From Pseudomonas frederiksbergensis (GTDB lineage Bacteria > Pseudomonadota > Gammaproteobacteria > Pseudomonadales > Pseudomonadaceae), in assembly GCF_001874645.1 (NCBI RefSeq), contig NZ_CP017886.1, forward strand, positions 3,162,001 through 3,226,000: DNA of 64,000 nucleotides, given 5' to 3'. The notes below the pieces were generated by a model. The model was not told the origin of the DNA. It worked only from the letters and a program-made list of their open reading frames with translations, and did not search any database. Shown in pieces: positions 9,313-17,854 of this stretch. A program made the translations under genes and the position numbers. The stretch's first letter is position 1, and every line of letters starts with the position of its first letter.

Positions 9313-9978
9313 TCAGCCAGTCGCGCCGAGCAGTTCGATTTCAAACACCAGAGGTGTGAACGGTGCAATCAGGTCCCCTGCGCCATCGGCACCATAGGCT
9401 TGCGCGGATGGAATCACCAGGCGCCATTTCGCACCCACCGGCATCTGTTGCAACGCACTGCGCCAGCCACTGATCACGCTGTCGAGGCTGAACCATTGCG
9501 CCTGACTGTTCTGATCGAACACCGTGCCGTCGGGCAGCTTGCCAATGTAGCGAACCTGCACCTTGCCATTGGGCCCGGCCTTGGCGCCGTTGCCCGCAAC
9601 CAGTTCGGTCAGCAGGATGCCATCCGCCAATTCGCGAACCCCGGGTTTTGCCTTCTCGGCCGTCAGGAAGCGTTGCTCCTTGTCCAGGGCAACTTCGCTT
9701 TGCGGTATGGCAGGCTGCTCGGCCATTTGCGCTTCGTGCTCGGCCAGAATCTGCTCGATTTGCTGATCCTTCAGCGCCAGTGGCTTGCCTTGATAGGCTT
9801 GTTGCAAGCCTTCCACCAATGCTTGAATTTGCAGATCGGGGGCCTCCAGACGCAGACGTTCACCCAGGCTTGCACCGAGGCTGTAGGCAAGATCATGGGC
9901 GTCAGTTTCCGTGGTTTTTTCAGCGGCGTGAGCCAACGAAAAAAACACGCACAAAGGTAAAAAAAGGTAACGCGACAT
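9313..9978 (-). CDS. Periplasmic FKBP-type peptidyl-prolyl isomerase
   Basis: This protein should catalyse proline cis/trans isomerisation as a periplasmic chaperone. Residues 1-18 are a signal peptide (cleavage near AHA-AEK), about 25-110 form a helical dimerisation domain like that of FkpA/Mip, and about 125-221 form the FKBP domain with VQVRYIGKLPDGTVFD and IPSAQAYG motifs. I chose ATG 9978 (MSRYLFLP, 221 residues) over a GTG two codons upstream because GGAG is well spaced from it. It converges with algQ and diverges from algP. Confidence 0.92.
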   Translation of the reverse strand: MSRYLFLPLCVFFSLAHAAEKTTETDAHDLAYSLGASLGERLRLEAPDLQIQALVEGLQQAYQGKPLALKDQQIEQILAEHEAQMAEQPAIPQSEVALDKEQRFLTAEKAKPGVRELADGILLTELVAGNGAKAGPNGKVQVRYIGKLPDGTVFDQNSQAQWFSLDSVISGWRSALQQMPVGAKWRLVIPSAQAYGADGAGDLIAPFTPLVFEIELLGATG

Positions 9979-10170
9979 GGGCACTCTCCAGCCTGAGATG
10001 CGGTGGATTATGCCAGTGAGAATGCCGTGACCGGTGAACTGCTTTTAAGTGCGTGCAGAACATTTTCAATTCGGTGCAACGCACGGCAATCGATACTGTC
10101 AACATGCCCTAGCGGCGGTAGCAGCAGAGGTCTAGTATGAGCCGCACTCACGTCAGCCAGGAGGTAAACC

Positions 10171-11100
10171 ATGTCGGCCAATAAGAAGCCTGTAAATACT
10201 CCGTTGCATTTACTCCAACAGCTCTCGGGCAGCTTGCTCGAGCATTTGGAAAACGCTTGTTCCCAAGCCTTGGCTGATGCTGAAAAGCTGCTCGCCAAAC
10301 TGGAAAAACAGCGCGGAAAAGCGCAGGAAAAATTGCACAAATCCCGCACTAAATTGCAGGACGCTGCGGCGGCCGGCAAAGCCAAGGCACAAGCCAAGGC
10401 CAAGGATGCGGTACAAGAACTTGAAGGCCTGCTCGATGCGCTCAAGGATCGCCAGTCCGAGACGCGTGGCTACATTCTGCAACTCAAGCGCGATGCCCAG
10501 GAAAGCCTGAAACTGGCCCAGGGTATTGGTCGTGTGAAAGAAGCTGTCGGCAAAGCGCTGACCCTGCGTTCGGCCAAGCCAGCCACCGCTGCTTCCACCG
10601 CGAAAAAACCCGCTGCCAAATCGGTAGCCGCCAAGGCACCGGCCAAGGCTCCAGCGAAAGCAGCCGCCAAACCTGCAGTAGCGAAAACCACTGCGGCAAA
10701 ACCAGCAGCAAAAACCGCAGCGGTCAAACCGGCTGCCAAGCCAGCCGCTAAACCGGTTGCTGCAAAACCTGCCGCCAAACCTGCAACTGCCAAAGCGCCG
10801 GCCAAGCCTGCCGCTAAACCAGCCGTCGCTGCCAAGCCTGCAACGTCCAGCGCTGCCAAACCTGCTGTTGCCAAGCCGGTTGCTGCGAAACCAGCAGCCA
10901 AGCCGGCGGTGAAAAAGCCAGTCGTGGCCAAACCTGCTGCCGCTAAACCAGCAGCTGCAAAACCGGCAACCGCACCAGCGGCTGCCAAGCCTGCGACATC
11001 TGCACCGGCGGCTTCACCTGCTCCGGCCGCGAGCACACCATCCGCTTCACCTGTACCGGCGGCTGCAAGCACTACCAAAACCCTGACCAGCGCTTCCTAA
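10171..11100 (+). CDS. algP: Histone H1-like AlgP with a long KPAA repeat tail
   Basis: AlgP is a DNA-binding, histone H1-like regulator first studied for alginate control. Residues 1-130 are a charged coiled coil (helical, Lys/Glu/Gln-rich). From about residue 135 to the end the protein is almost entirely Ala, Lys, Pro and Val in four-residue KPAA-like units, giving a very basic disordered tail of about 170 residues. The DNA is correspondingly repetitive from about 10580 to 11060 and prone to length change. AGGAGG lies 7 bases before the ATG. The stop overlaps the end of the convergent downstream gene by four bases. Confidence 0.95.
   Translation: MSANKKPVNTPLHLLQQLSGSLLEHLENACSQALADAEKLLAKLEKQRGKAQEKLHKSRTKLQDAAAAGKAKAQAKAKDAVQELEGLLDALKDRQSETRGYILQLKRDAQESLKLAQGIGRVKEAVGKALTLRSAKPATAASTAKKPAAKSVAAKAPAKAPAKAAAKPAVAKTTAAKPAAKTAAVKPAAKPAAKPVAAKPAAKPATAKAPAKPAAKPAVAAKPATSSAAKPAVAKPVAAKPAAKPAVKKPVVAKPAAAKPAAAKPATAPAAAKPATSAPAASPAPAASTPSASPVPAAASTTKTLTSAS
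10580..11060 (+). repeat. Degenerate 12-base coding repeat (KPAA units) in algP
   Basis: Units of the form AAACCTGCCGCC and close variants encode KPAA, KPAV, KAPA and similar, repeated several dozen times. Such tracts expand and contract by slippage or recombination, so tail length probably differs among strains. Copy number was not counted exactly. Confidence 0.85.
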
Positions 11101-11561
11101 GTGCCAGTCACCGCGACGCGCAGTTGATGCAGCGCGTCGCGGTTCAGGTTGGCGGCGCTCGCCGCCAATCCTTCCAGCCACACGGCCAGATCTTTGGCTT
11201 GACCCTCCGGCCATGCTTGCGCTGCATTCTCCAGGCGCAACAACAGTTGCCGCTCCGCTTCCAGCTCCAGAGCTTTGACTTGCGCTCGTAGCGCGTTCAG
11301 TACCTCGTCGTCGAGGGCCGCGGCCTTCCATTGCGTACGCAGTTGTCGAAGCGGTTGCACGACTTGTGCATGCCACGGCCCGGCCAGGTGCTGGAGGTGT
11401 TGCAGGCGTTGCGCATTGCATCTCACGCCGCGCTGTCCGAGCCAGGCCGCGCACAACAGCAGGCAAACGTTGGCCCCGGCTGCTTGCAGTTTCAGGCAGG
11501 CGTCTTCAACACCCGGTCGGGTGTAGAGGGTAAGGGAAAAGCTCCACAGGTCAGAGGACAT
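11097..11561 (-). CDS. TIGR02444-type hypothetical protein
   Basis: This 154-residue protein begins MSSDLWSFSLTLYTRPGVEDACLKLQ, which I recognise as the TIGR02444 family of uncharacterised gammaproteobacterial proteins. It is Ala/Leu/Gln-rich, without signal peptide or membrane helices, and probably all-helical. It lies back-to-back with the ABC-F gene (50-base gap) and overlaps the end of algP by four bases on the opposite strand. Function unknown. Confidence 0.8.
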   Translation of the reverse strand: MSSDLWSFSLTLYTRPGVEDACLKLQAAGANVCLLLCAAWLGQRGVRCNAQRLQHLQHLAGPWHAQVVQPLRQLRTQWKAAALDDEVLNALRAQVKALELEAERQLLLRLENAAQAWPEGQAKDLAVWLEGLAASAANLNRDALHQLRVAVTGT

Positions 11562-11611
11562 AGTGCTACTCGCGCCAGTTGCGAGCGAAGCTGGTAGACT
11601 CCGCCGCCATT

Positions 11612-13522
11612 ATGATTCGACTTCAGAACCTGACTTTACAACGTGGCCCGCAACGTCTGCTAGAAGACGCCGAGCTGACCCTGCACGCCGGTCACAAAGC
11701 CGGCCTGATCGGTGCCAACGGCGCCGGCAAATCCAGCCTGTTCGCCTTGTTGCGGGGTGAGCTTCACCCGGACTCGGGCGACTGCTTCCTGCCGGCCGAT
11801 TGGCGTATCGCCCATATGCGTCAGGAGGTCGACACGCTCGAGCGCCTGGCGGTCGACTACGTGCTCGATGGCGACTTGCGCCTGCGTCAGGTGCAACAAG
11901 ACCTGGCAGCGGCCGAAGCGGCCCATGACGGTGCCGCTCAGGCGCGCCTGCACGCAGAACTCGACAGCGCCGACGGGTACACCGCCGACGCCCGGGCGCG
12001 CAAGCTGCTCGCAGGCCTTGGGTTCACTAACGAACAGATGGATCGTCAGGTCGGGGATTTCTCCGGTGGCTGGCGGATGCGTCTGAACCTGGCACAGGCG
12101 CTGATGTGCCCGTCGGACCTGTTGTTGCTTGACGAACCGACCAACCACTTGGACCTCGACGCCATTATCTGGCTGGAGGAGTGGCTCAAGAACTACCCCG
12201 GCACCTTGCTGCTGATTTCCCACGACCGCGACTTCCTCGACGCCGTGGTCGATCACGTGGCTCACGTCGATCAGCGCAAGATCACGCTCTATCGCGGTGG
12301 CTACTCGGCGTTCGAACGTGCCCGTGCCGAACGTCTGGCCCAGCAACAACAGGCTTACGAGAAGCAACAGGCGCAACGTGCGCACATGGAAAGCTACATC
12401 GCCCGCTTCAAGGCCCAGGCCACCAAGGCCCGACAGGCCCAGAGCCGGATCAAGGCGCTGGAGCGGATGGAAGAGTTGTCCGCCGCCCACGTCGATTCGC
12501 CGTTCGACTTCGTCTTCCGCGAGTCGGTGAAAATTTCCAGCCCGTTGATTGATCTCTCCGACGCCCGACTGGGTTACGGCGAGCGAGCTGTGCTGGAGAA
12601 GGTCAAGCTGCAACTGACCCCCGGCGCGCGGATCGGATTGCTCGGCCCCAACGGTGCCGGTAAATCGACCCTGATCAAAAACCTTGCCGGTGAACTCGAG
12701 CCGTTGTCCGGCCGGTTGACCCGTGGCGAGAACACGGTGGTGGGCTACTTTGCCCAGCATCAGCTGGACTCGCTGGACTCTAAGGCCAGCCCGTTGCTGC
12801 ACTTGCAACGTCTGGCGCCGACCGAACGTGAACAGACCCTGCGCGACTTCCTGGGTGGTTTCGACTTCCGCGGTGCGCGGATCGACGAACCGGTGCTGAA
12901 CTTCTCCGGTGGTGAAAAGGCCCGTCTGGCGCTGGCGTTGATCGCCTGGGGCCGGCCGAACCTGTTGCTGCTCGACGAACCGACCAACCACCTGGACCTG
13001 GAAATGCGCCTGGCGCTGACCATGGCCCTGCAGGAATTCAGTGGTGCAGTACTGGTGGTCTCCCACGATCGTCATCTGCTTAAAAGCACCACGGATAATT
13101 TCTTCCTGGTGGCCGATGGCAAGGTCGAGGAGTTCGATGGCGATCTGGAAGACTACGCCCGTTGGCTGGTCGATTATCGCCAGCGCAATGCGCCGGTGAA
13201 CAACTCGCCGGTCAACCCGGACAAGACCGACAAGAAAGCCCAGCGTCAGGCCGCTGCTGCGTTGCGTCAGCAACTGGCACCGCACAAGCGCGAAGCCGAC
13301 AAGCTCGAAGCCGAGTTGGGCAAGTTGCACGAGAAGCTGGCGAAGATCGAAACCAGCCTCGGCGACAGCGCCGTCTACGAAGCCGCCCGCAAGGATGAGC
13401 TGCGTGATCTACTGGCCGAACAGGCCAGGTTGAAAGTTCGCGAAGCCGAGCTTGAAGAAACCTGGATGGAAGCCCTGGAGCTGCTCGAAAGCATGCAGGC
13501 GGAGCTGGAGGCGCTGTCCTGA
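11612..13522 (+). CDS. yheS: ABC-F family ATPase, YheS-like
   Basis: ABC-F proteins act on the ribosome rather than in membrane transport. This 636-residue protein has two ATPase domains without membrane segments: Walker A GANGAGKS (34-41) and GPNGAGKS (345-352), signatures FSGGW and FSGGE, and twin LLLDEPTNHLDLD-type Walker B motifs. A charged linker joins the domains and a coiled coil ends the protein (about 530-636). Length and C-terminal extension fit YheS (about 637 residues in E. coli). ATG 11612 (MIRLQNLTL) is the canonical start; an in-frame start 33 bases upstream is less likely. Confidence 0.93.
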   Translation: MIRLQNLTLQRGPQRLLEDAELTLHAGHKAGLIGANGAGKSSLFALLRGELHPDSGDCFLPADWRIAHMRQEVDTLERLAVDYVLDGDLRLRQVQQDLAAAEAAHDGAAQARLHAELDSADGYTADARARKLLAGLGFTNEQMDRQVGDFSGGWRMRLNLAQALMCPSDLLLLDEPTNHLDLDAIIWLEEWLKNYPGTLLLISHDRDFLDAVVDHVAHVDQRKITLYRGGYSAFERARAERLAQQQQAYEKQQAQRAHMESYIARFKAQATKARQAQSRIKALERMEELSAAHVDSPFDFVFRESVKISSPLIDLSDARLGYGERAVLEKVKLQLTPGARIGLLGPNGAGKSTLIKNLAGELEPLSGRLTRGENTVVGYFAQHQLDSLDSKASPLLHLQRLAPTEREQTLRDFLGGFDFRGARIDEPVLNFSGGEKARLALALIAWGRPNLLLLDEPTNHLDLEMRLALTMALQEFSGAVLVVSHDRHLLKSTTDNFFLVADGKVEEFDGDLEDYARWLVDYRQRNAPVNNSPVNPDKTDKKAQRQAAAALRQQLAPHKREADKLEAELGKLHEKLAKIETSLGDSAVYEAARKDELRDLLAEQARLKVREAELEETWMEALELLESMQAELEALS

Positions 13523-13700
13523 TGGGGCGGCCTTCCAACACTCGGTACGCGGCAGCGATGTGTTGTCGCGTGGCTTCGTCAGTAGCCGGGCTGCCGGTAA
13601 CGCTGGTCGGCAGGGCCATTTTTCTGCAAAAAATCGATAGTCATTCACAGACCAGCGCATTAGCTTAGACGTCTATAACGAGTCTGAGTCGAGGTGTGCG

Positions 13701-14333
13701 ATGGTGCTTGAGACATGGCTGGCGTTTTTTGCCGCCTGTTGGGTGATCAGTCTTTCCCCGGGTGCCGGCGCCATTGCGTCGATGTCCTGCGGTTTGCAGT
13801 ACGGTTTTTGGCGCGGCTACTGGAACGCCCTTGGCCTGCAACTGGGTCTGGCCATGCAGATTGCGATTGTCGCCGCCGGTGTGGGCGCAATCCTCGCCAC
13901 GTCGGCCACGGCTTTCTACGCGATCAAATGGTTTGGCGTGGCTTACCTGGTGTATCTGGCGGTCAAGCAATGGCGCGCACTGCCCAGCAACATGAGCGAT
14001 GACGCGGCCATTCGGCAGATTGGCAAACCGCTGGCGTTGGTATTTCGCGGTTTCCTGGTGAATGTCAGCAACCCCAAGGCGCTGGTGTTCATGCTTGCGG
14101 TGCTGCCGCAGTTCATTGACCCGCATGCGCCGCTGGTGGCGCAGTACCTGATCCTTGGCGTAACCATGATCTGCGTTGACCTGATCGTGATGGCCGGCTA
14201 CACCGGCCTCGCTTCCAGGGTGCTGCGACTGCTGCGCACACCCAAGCAACAACGACGGATGAACCGTACGTTTGCCGGACTGTTCATGGGGGCTGCCGGG
14301 TTGCTGGCGACCATTCGTAGAGCCGCGGTGTAA
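13701..14333 (+). CDS. LysE/RhtB family amino-acid exporter
   Basis: This 210-residue inner-membrane protein has about six hydrophobic helices and the family motif SPGAGAIASMSCGLQYGFWRG near residues 19-39, where most members have SPGP. NPKALVFMLAVLPQF in the middle is also typical. The family exports amino acids and derivatives such as homoserine and threonine; the substrate here is not known. It stands alone, 178 bases after the ABC-F gene, and is followed by a strong bidirectional terminator. Confidence 0.88.
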   Translation: MVLETWLAFFAACWVISLSPGAGAIASMSCGLQYGFWRGYWNALGLQLGLAMQIAIVAAGVGAILATSATAFYAIKWFGVAYLVYLAVKQWRALPSNMSDDAAIRQIGKPLALVFRGFLVNVSNPKALVFMLAVLPQFIDPHAPLVAQYLILGVTMICVDLIVMAGYTGLASRVLRLLRTPKQQRRMNRTFAGLFMGAAGLLATIRRAAV

Positions 14334-14350
14334 AACCCGCAAGGCACAAA

Positions 14351-14378
14351 AAAGGCGACCTCAAGCGGTCGCCTTTTT
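14351..14378. terminator. Bidirectional Rho-independent terminator
   Basis: AAAGGCGACC and GGTCGCCTTT form a 10-bp stem with a 6-base loop, flanked by A and T tracts. It lies between the convergent exporter gene and the envelope-lipoprotein operon and can serve both. Confidence 0.88.
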
Positions 14379-14396
14379 CGTTCCCGCACGGATGAC

Positions 14397-15140
14397 TCAG
14401 CGCAGAATAACTGGCGCCGTATCCTGCGGCAGGTTATTGCGCAGTGGCGCTTGCCCCGGCTGTTGCTGAGCGCCCCGACCGAGTTGTTCGCCCAGCTGAC
14501 GAGCCACGTCCTCACCCAGCGACTTGGACACATCACGTACCACTCGTGGGCGGTTCAGCGAAACTTTGACGTCTTCGCTGTTGACCAGCTTGGTGTCCTG
14601 GCCGTCACCCATGGCGGTGAACGCCGAAGTGATTTCAAACGTCCGGGTGTTGATCAGACTGAAGTCCGCCACCAGGCTCAGCCCGAGAATCGCCGAATAG
14701 CTGTCGGTGTTGGCCAGCGAGGTGATGTCGCGGGTGAAGTCGATATCCGACAAGGTGCCGAACAACACATAGTCGGCGCCCTTGTAGTTACCGGCCTTAA
14801 TCCGCTTGATCACGTCGTAGACGTCTTCCTTGGACTTGGCAGTGTATGGCGAGCCCTGTACCAGCTGGAACATCCCGGACTTGAGAATCTCGCCCTTGAT
14901 GTCGCCGCTGAACTTGCGAAGCTCGCCTTGCTCGATGTAGCTGCTGCTGGCCTCGATCTCGTTGTAGCTCGACGAACCACTGGCGTGGTACATGCCCGCC
15001 TGCATGTTGCTCTGCGCGGAGACGATGTGGATGTACTGCTCCACCCGCTCTTGGTAAGCGAGGTCGGTGACCGCGATTTTCGGGGCCGCCTGCGCGCCAA
15101 GCGCACAGGCCAGGGCCATGATGCCAATCCATGCACGCAT
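14397..15140 (-). CDS. Periplasmic CsgG/LpoB-like protein
   Basis: This 247-residue protein has a signal peptide (residues 1-18, ending AQA-AP) without a lipobox cysteine, so it should be soluble in the periplasm. The body, with IAVTDLAYQERVEQYI and later GADYVLFGTLSDIDF, resembles the CsgG/LpoB fold. It is the last gene of a four-gene minus-strand operon, three bases after its LpoB-like neighbour. The C-terminal 40 residues are Gln/Pro-rich. A role in the cell envelope with the other three products is inference; the exact partner is unknown. Confidence 0.75.
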   Translation of the reverse strand: MRAWIGIMALACALGAQAAPKIAVTDLAYQERVEQYIHIVSAQSNMQAGMYHASGSSSYNEIEASSSYIEQGELRKFSGDIKGEILKSGMFQLVQGSPYTAKSKEDVYDVIKRIKAGNYKGADYVLFGTLSDIDFTRDITSLANTDSYSAILGLSLVADFSLINTRTFEITSAFTAMGDGQDTKLVNSEDVKVSLNRPRVVRDVSKSLGEDVARQLGEQLGRGAQQQPGQAPLRNNLPQDTAPVILR

Positions 15141-15143
15141 TGC

Positions 15144-15731
15144 TTAACGCTCCGTGGTTTTGCGGATCTCTTTTTCGTCCATCCACTCGGCCAGACCGCT
15201 TTCAACGTCGATCAGTTGCAGGCTGAATTTGTAGAAAACGTCCTTGTAATCGCTGCTGCGCTTGACGATCGAGCTGATCGAACCTTCAAGACGGTATTTG
15301 GCAGCGACCATGTTGCCGGTCTTGGCCACGGTGCCTTTCTTGTACAGGCCGCTCTGGTTTTGCAGCTTGAGCTGGTCGACCTGGCTCTGCATCGCGGTGT
15401 TGTCGCTGGCGAAACGGGCGGTGCCGGACTTCATCAGCTGAGTCTTGATGCTGGTGGTGATTTCACGGGTATCGATGTATTCGCTGGTCTTGTTCTTCAC
15501 GTCGTAGACCTGCACGACCGGGCGGCCCTGCAAGATGCCGGACTGGGCCAGGGAGCGGGTCATGGACTCCGCGATCATTTGCAGGTCAGTGGAGCCGAAC
15601 TCGTTGGTCACCAGCTCAACAGCTTTGCTATCGCCGTAGCCGATGTTTTTCCCGCCCAGAACCGGCGAGTTGTTGGCGCAGCCGCTGGCCAGAAGGGCGA
15701 CCACGGCGAGGAATGAAAAGCGTACAAACAT
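15144..15731 (-). CDS. LpoB-like outer-membrane lipoprotein
   Basis: This 195-residue protein has a lipoprotein signal with lipobox LLASGC (cysteine near residue 18). The mature part contains FGSTDLQMIAESMTRSL and YRLEGSISSIVKRS, which match the LpoB (YcfM) family. In E. coli LpoB activates peptidoglycan synthase PBP1B from the outer membrane. P. aeruginosa uses the unrelated LpoP for PBP1b, so PBP activation here should not be assumed. It is third in the operon, 31 bases after the YcfL-like gene. Confidence 0.8.
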   Translation of the reverse strand: MFVRFSFLAVVALLASGCANNSPVLGGKNIGYGDSKAVELVTNEFGSTDLQMIAESMTRSLAQSGILQGRPVVQVYDVKNKTSEYIDTREITTSIKTQLMKSGTARFASDNTAMQSQVDQLKLQNQSGLYKKGTVAKTGNMVAAKYRLEGSISSIVKRSSDYKDVFYKFSLQLIDVESGLAEWMDEKEIRKTTER

Positions 15732-15762
15732 GGGAGTGTCTCTCTGTCACGAAATAGGGGGC

Positions 15763-16134
15763 TTAAGGGGTTTTGACTTCAAGGCGGAAGTCGGTGGCCT
15801 TGGGCACGGGCGCAATGGCTGGCAGGAACGTGGCCTGCGCGGCATACAGGTTCAGGGTTTTCCAGCTTTCTTCATCGGCCACCGGGAAGCCGTCGTCGCC
15901 CAGCCAGACGAAGCGGTAGTACATCGTCATGTTGGTGTGGCTGGTATTGTTCAGCGCGACCTTGACGGTCAGGAAGCCGTTTTCACGGGCGACCCGCATC
16001 GCGCCGATGGCGACGTTGTTGAACTTGTTCATCACCACGACTTTGCTCGCGGCACTGCCAGGCGCAGGAGGCGGCGGGGTGGCGCAACCGGCCAGCAGAG
16101 CCAGGGCGGCGGCAGCAATCAGTTTGAAACGCAT
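15763..16134 (-). CDS. YcfL-like lipoprotein
   Basis: This 123-residue protein has a lipobox (LLAGC, cysteine at residue 17) followed by a Pro-rich linker and a beta-rich domain with NGFLTVKVALNNTS and YYRFVWLGDDGF, which match the YcfL/DUF1425 family. In E. coli ycfL lies directly beside lpoB, and the same pairing is seen here. ATG 16134 was chosen because it begins the signal peptide (MRFKLIAAAAL). It is 13 bases downstream of the COG3014 gene. Function unknown, probably envelope-related. Confidence 0.82.
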   Translation of the reverse strand: MRFKLIAAAALALLAGCATPPPPAPGSAASKVVVMNKFNNVAIGAMRVARENGFLTVKVALNNTSHTNMTMYYRFVWLGDDGFPVADEESWKTLNLYAAQATFLPAIAPVPKATDFRLEVKTP

Positions 16135-16147
16135 GGAGAAGCTCCGC

Positions 16148-17545
16148 TTAAGGTTGTTTGATGCTGGCCACGACTTGCGGGGTAGCACTTGGGATCACGT
16201 GGGCGGCGACGCCACTGGCGAACACCTGATTGCCCACCGTACGCAGGCTGATCACCTGGTAGCGCTGATCGACCTTGACCGTGATTCGCGAACCGCCCAG
16301 AGCGTTCGGCAGGCTCAGTTGGTGCTCGCCTTTGGCCAGGCGCAGGCGCACAACCTGAGTGTTGTCGGGCAGGGTGCGCCAGGTGCGGGTATCCGCCCCT
16401 TCCATCACCGCCGACGTAATGCCTACGGCCAGACCGGCCAGAGGGTTGGTCTCGTTGATCTTCTTTTGCGCCACGGCGCGAGTCACGGCCCGTACGGTGG
16501 TGCGCAGGATGATCCCGGGCATATCGTCACGCAGGGCGCGGCGGGACATGGCAGTGGTGCTGTTGAGCTGGGTCAGGTTCTGTTGCTGGCCGTCGACACC
16601 GATCTGCGCATACGTCACGGTCGAGGTGTCAGGCTTGATCACCGGGAACGACAGTGGGGTGATCACCACGTTGTTGCTGATCGGCAATGGCAAGGGAATG
16701 CGAATGGAGTCACGGCTCGGCGCCAGGCCGCTTTGCACGACGATAAGAATGTCGCTTTCTTCGCTTTTGCCGGCTGGCTTGTCCAGGTTCAGCAGTGCTT
16801 GTTCGAGCAATGGAGTGTTGGGGCGCAGTTCGGCGGCTTTGCGATAGCCCGGCGCGGCCAGGTCTTTTTCACCCAGGGCTTCGTAGACGAAACCGGCCAG
16901 GTAATGACTGAACGCACTCTGATAGCTGTTCTTCAAACCGACCACTTCAGGCGCGTCGAGACTCGCCACCGGGTAACCTTGCAGATCCTTGTACTGGGTC
17001 TTGACGCCTTGCTTCTCGGCCTCGTCCTCGCGCTTGAGGTATTCCTTGTCCCGCAGCTCGGCGATCACTGCTTCACGTTCGTGGGTCTTCTTGATTTCGG
17101 TACGGGCACCGTCGAAATCGTTCACTGCCAGCAGGTTCAAGGCCATTTGCGTGGTCAGCATGACTTTTTCGTAGTCATACCCTTCGTAGCGGCGGACCTT
17201 GTCATTGACCAGAAAGCTGCCGAACTGGGTCAGGTACTTGTCGGTGTCCAGCTTGACCGACTCTTCCCAGGTACCGACGACCTGGTCCGCGCTTCTCCAG
17301 GCGGTCTGGCTGCCGGTCAGGTCGCCCTTGGCGCGCAGCAGTTCACCTTTTTCGAAGTAATAGAGCAGGTCTTTGTTTTCACCTGTGTTGTTCTTTTCCA
17401 GCAGGGTCAGTGCAGCGTCGACATTACCGCTGGCCAACTGTTGGTTGGTTTGTTGCAGTTCTGTGTCGTAGCTGCGAAAGGCCGAACAACCGGCAAGCAA
17501 AGTGATTGCGCTGAGCGCGATCGAGGTGAGGGCGCGGGATGCCAT
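16148..17545 (-). CDS. COG3014-type lipoprotein with TPR-like repeats
   Basis: This 465-residue protein has a lipobox (LLAGC, cysteine near residue 19) and then helical TPR-like segments (QLASGNVDAALTLLEKNN, FEKGELLRAKGDLTGSQTAW) up to about residue 250. A beta-rich C-terminal half follows. It fits the uncharacterised COG3014 family. I chose ATG 17545, at the signal peptide, over the longer frame. It is the promoter-proximal gene of the operon with the YcfL-, LpoB- and CsgG-like genes, which suggests the four products assemble in the periplasm or at the outer membrane. Confidence 0.85.
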   Translation of the reverse strand: MASRALTSIALSAITLLAGCSAFRSYDTELQQTNQQLASGNVDAALTLLEKNNTGENKDLLYYFEKGELLRAKGDLTGSQTAWRSADQVVGTWEESVKLDTDKYLTQFGSFLVNDKVRRYEGYDYEKVMLTTQMALNLLAVNDFDGARTEIKKTHEREAVIAELRDKEYLKREDEAEKQGVKTQYKDLQGYPVASLDAPEVVGLKNSYQSAFSHYLAGFVYEALGEKDLAAPGYRKAAELRPNTPLLEQALLNLDKPAGKSEESDILIVVQSGLAPSRDSIRIPLPLPISNNVVITPLSFPVIKPDTSTVTYAQIGVDGQQQNLTQLNSTTAMSRRALRDDMPGIILRTTVRAVTRAVAQKKINETNPLAGLAVGITSAVMEGADTRTWRTLPDNTQVVRLRLAKGEHQLSLPNALGGSRITVKVDQRYQVISLRTVGNQVFASGVAAHVIPSATPQVVASIKQP

Positions 17546-17854
17546 GGGGTACTTCTTCCCTGAATTTAAACAGCCGAGCGTGCTGGTCGGGCTGGGTGAA
17601 CCAATCGACAGGGAAGATGGCTTTCCATGCCAATTCCTCATAAAAAGAGGAGCTTAAATACCCGATCGCAATAACGAGGGCGCGGCATTATAGACGTGCG
17701 TGCTGGCCATGTAATGGCTTTTTAATTTCATTTTTTCTATAAATGCCACTATGCAAGGAGGGTCTGAATCCACAAGCAATGGACGACAAAGCTTGAGCGG
17801 AACGCATTGAGAGTGAACAATGTGTTACTTCGTATTATCAATTGAGATTCATTC
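17546..17854. promoter_or_regulatory. Divergent promoter region with a candidate Fur box
   Basis: This 309-base AT-rich stretch separates the envelope operon from the FTR1 gene and contains no gene. At 17836-17853 the sequence TATCAATTGAGATTCATT resembles a Pseudomonas Fur box (core AATGAGAATCATT, two mismatches). It abuts the FTR1 start codon, as expected for iron repression of that gene. Sequence match only. Confidence 0.4.

Noticed and set aside
10580..11060. Possible CRISPR-like array from regular repeats
   Set aside because: The units are contiguous 12-base codon repeats within algP, without unique spacers.
10470..11078. Ala/Gly-rich minus-strand frame over algP
   Set aside because: It is the antisense of the KPAA repeat and arises from the biased codons.
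11660..13330. 556-codon minus-strand frame over the ABC-F gene
   Set aside because: Antisense shadow caused by high GC in codon position three; no domain and no ribosome site.
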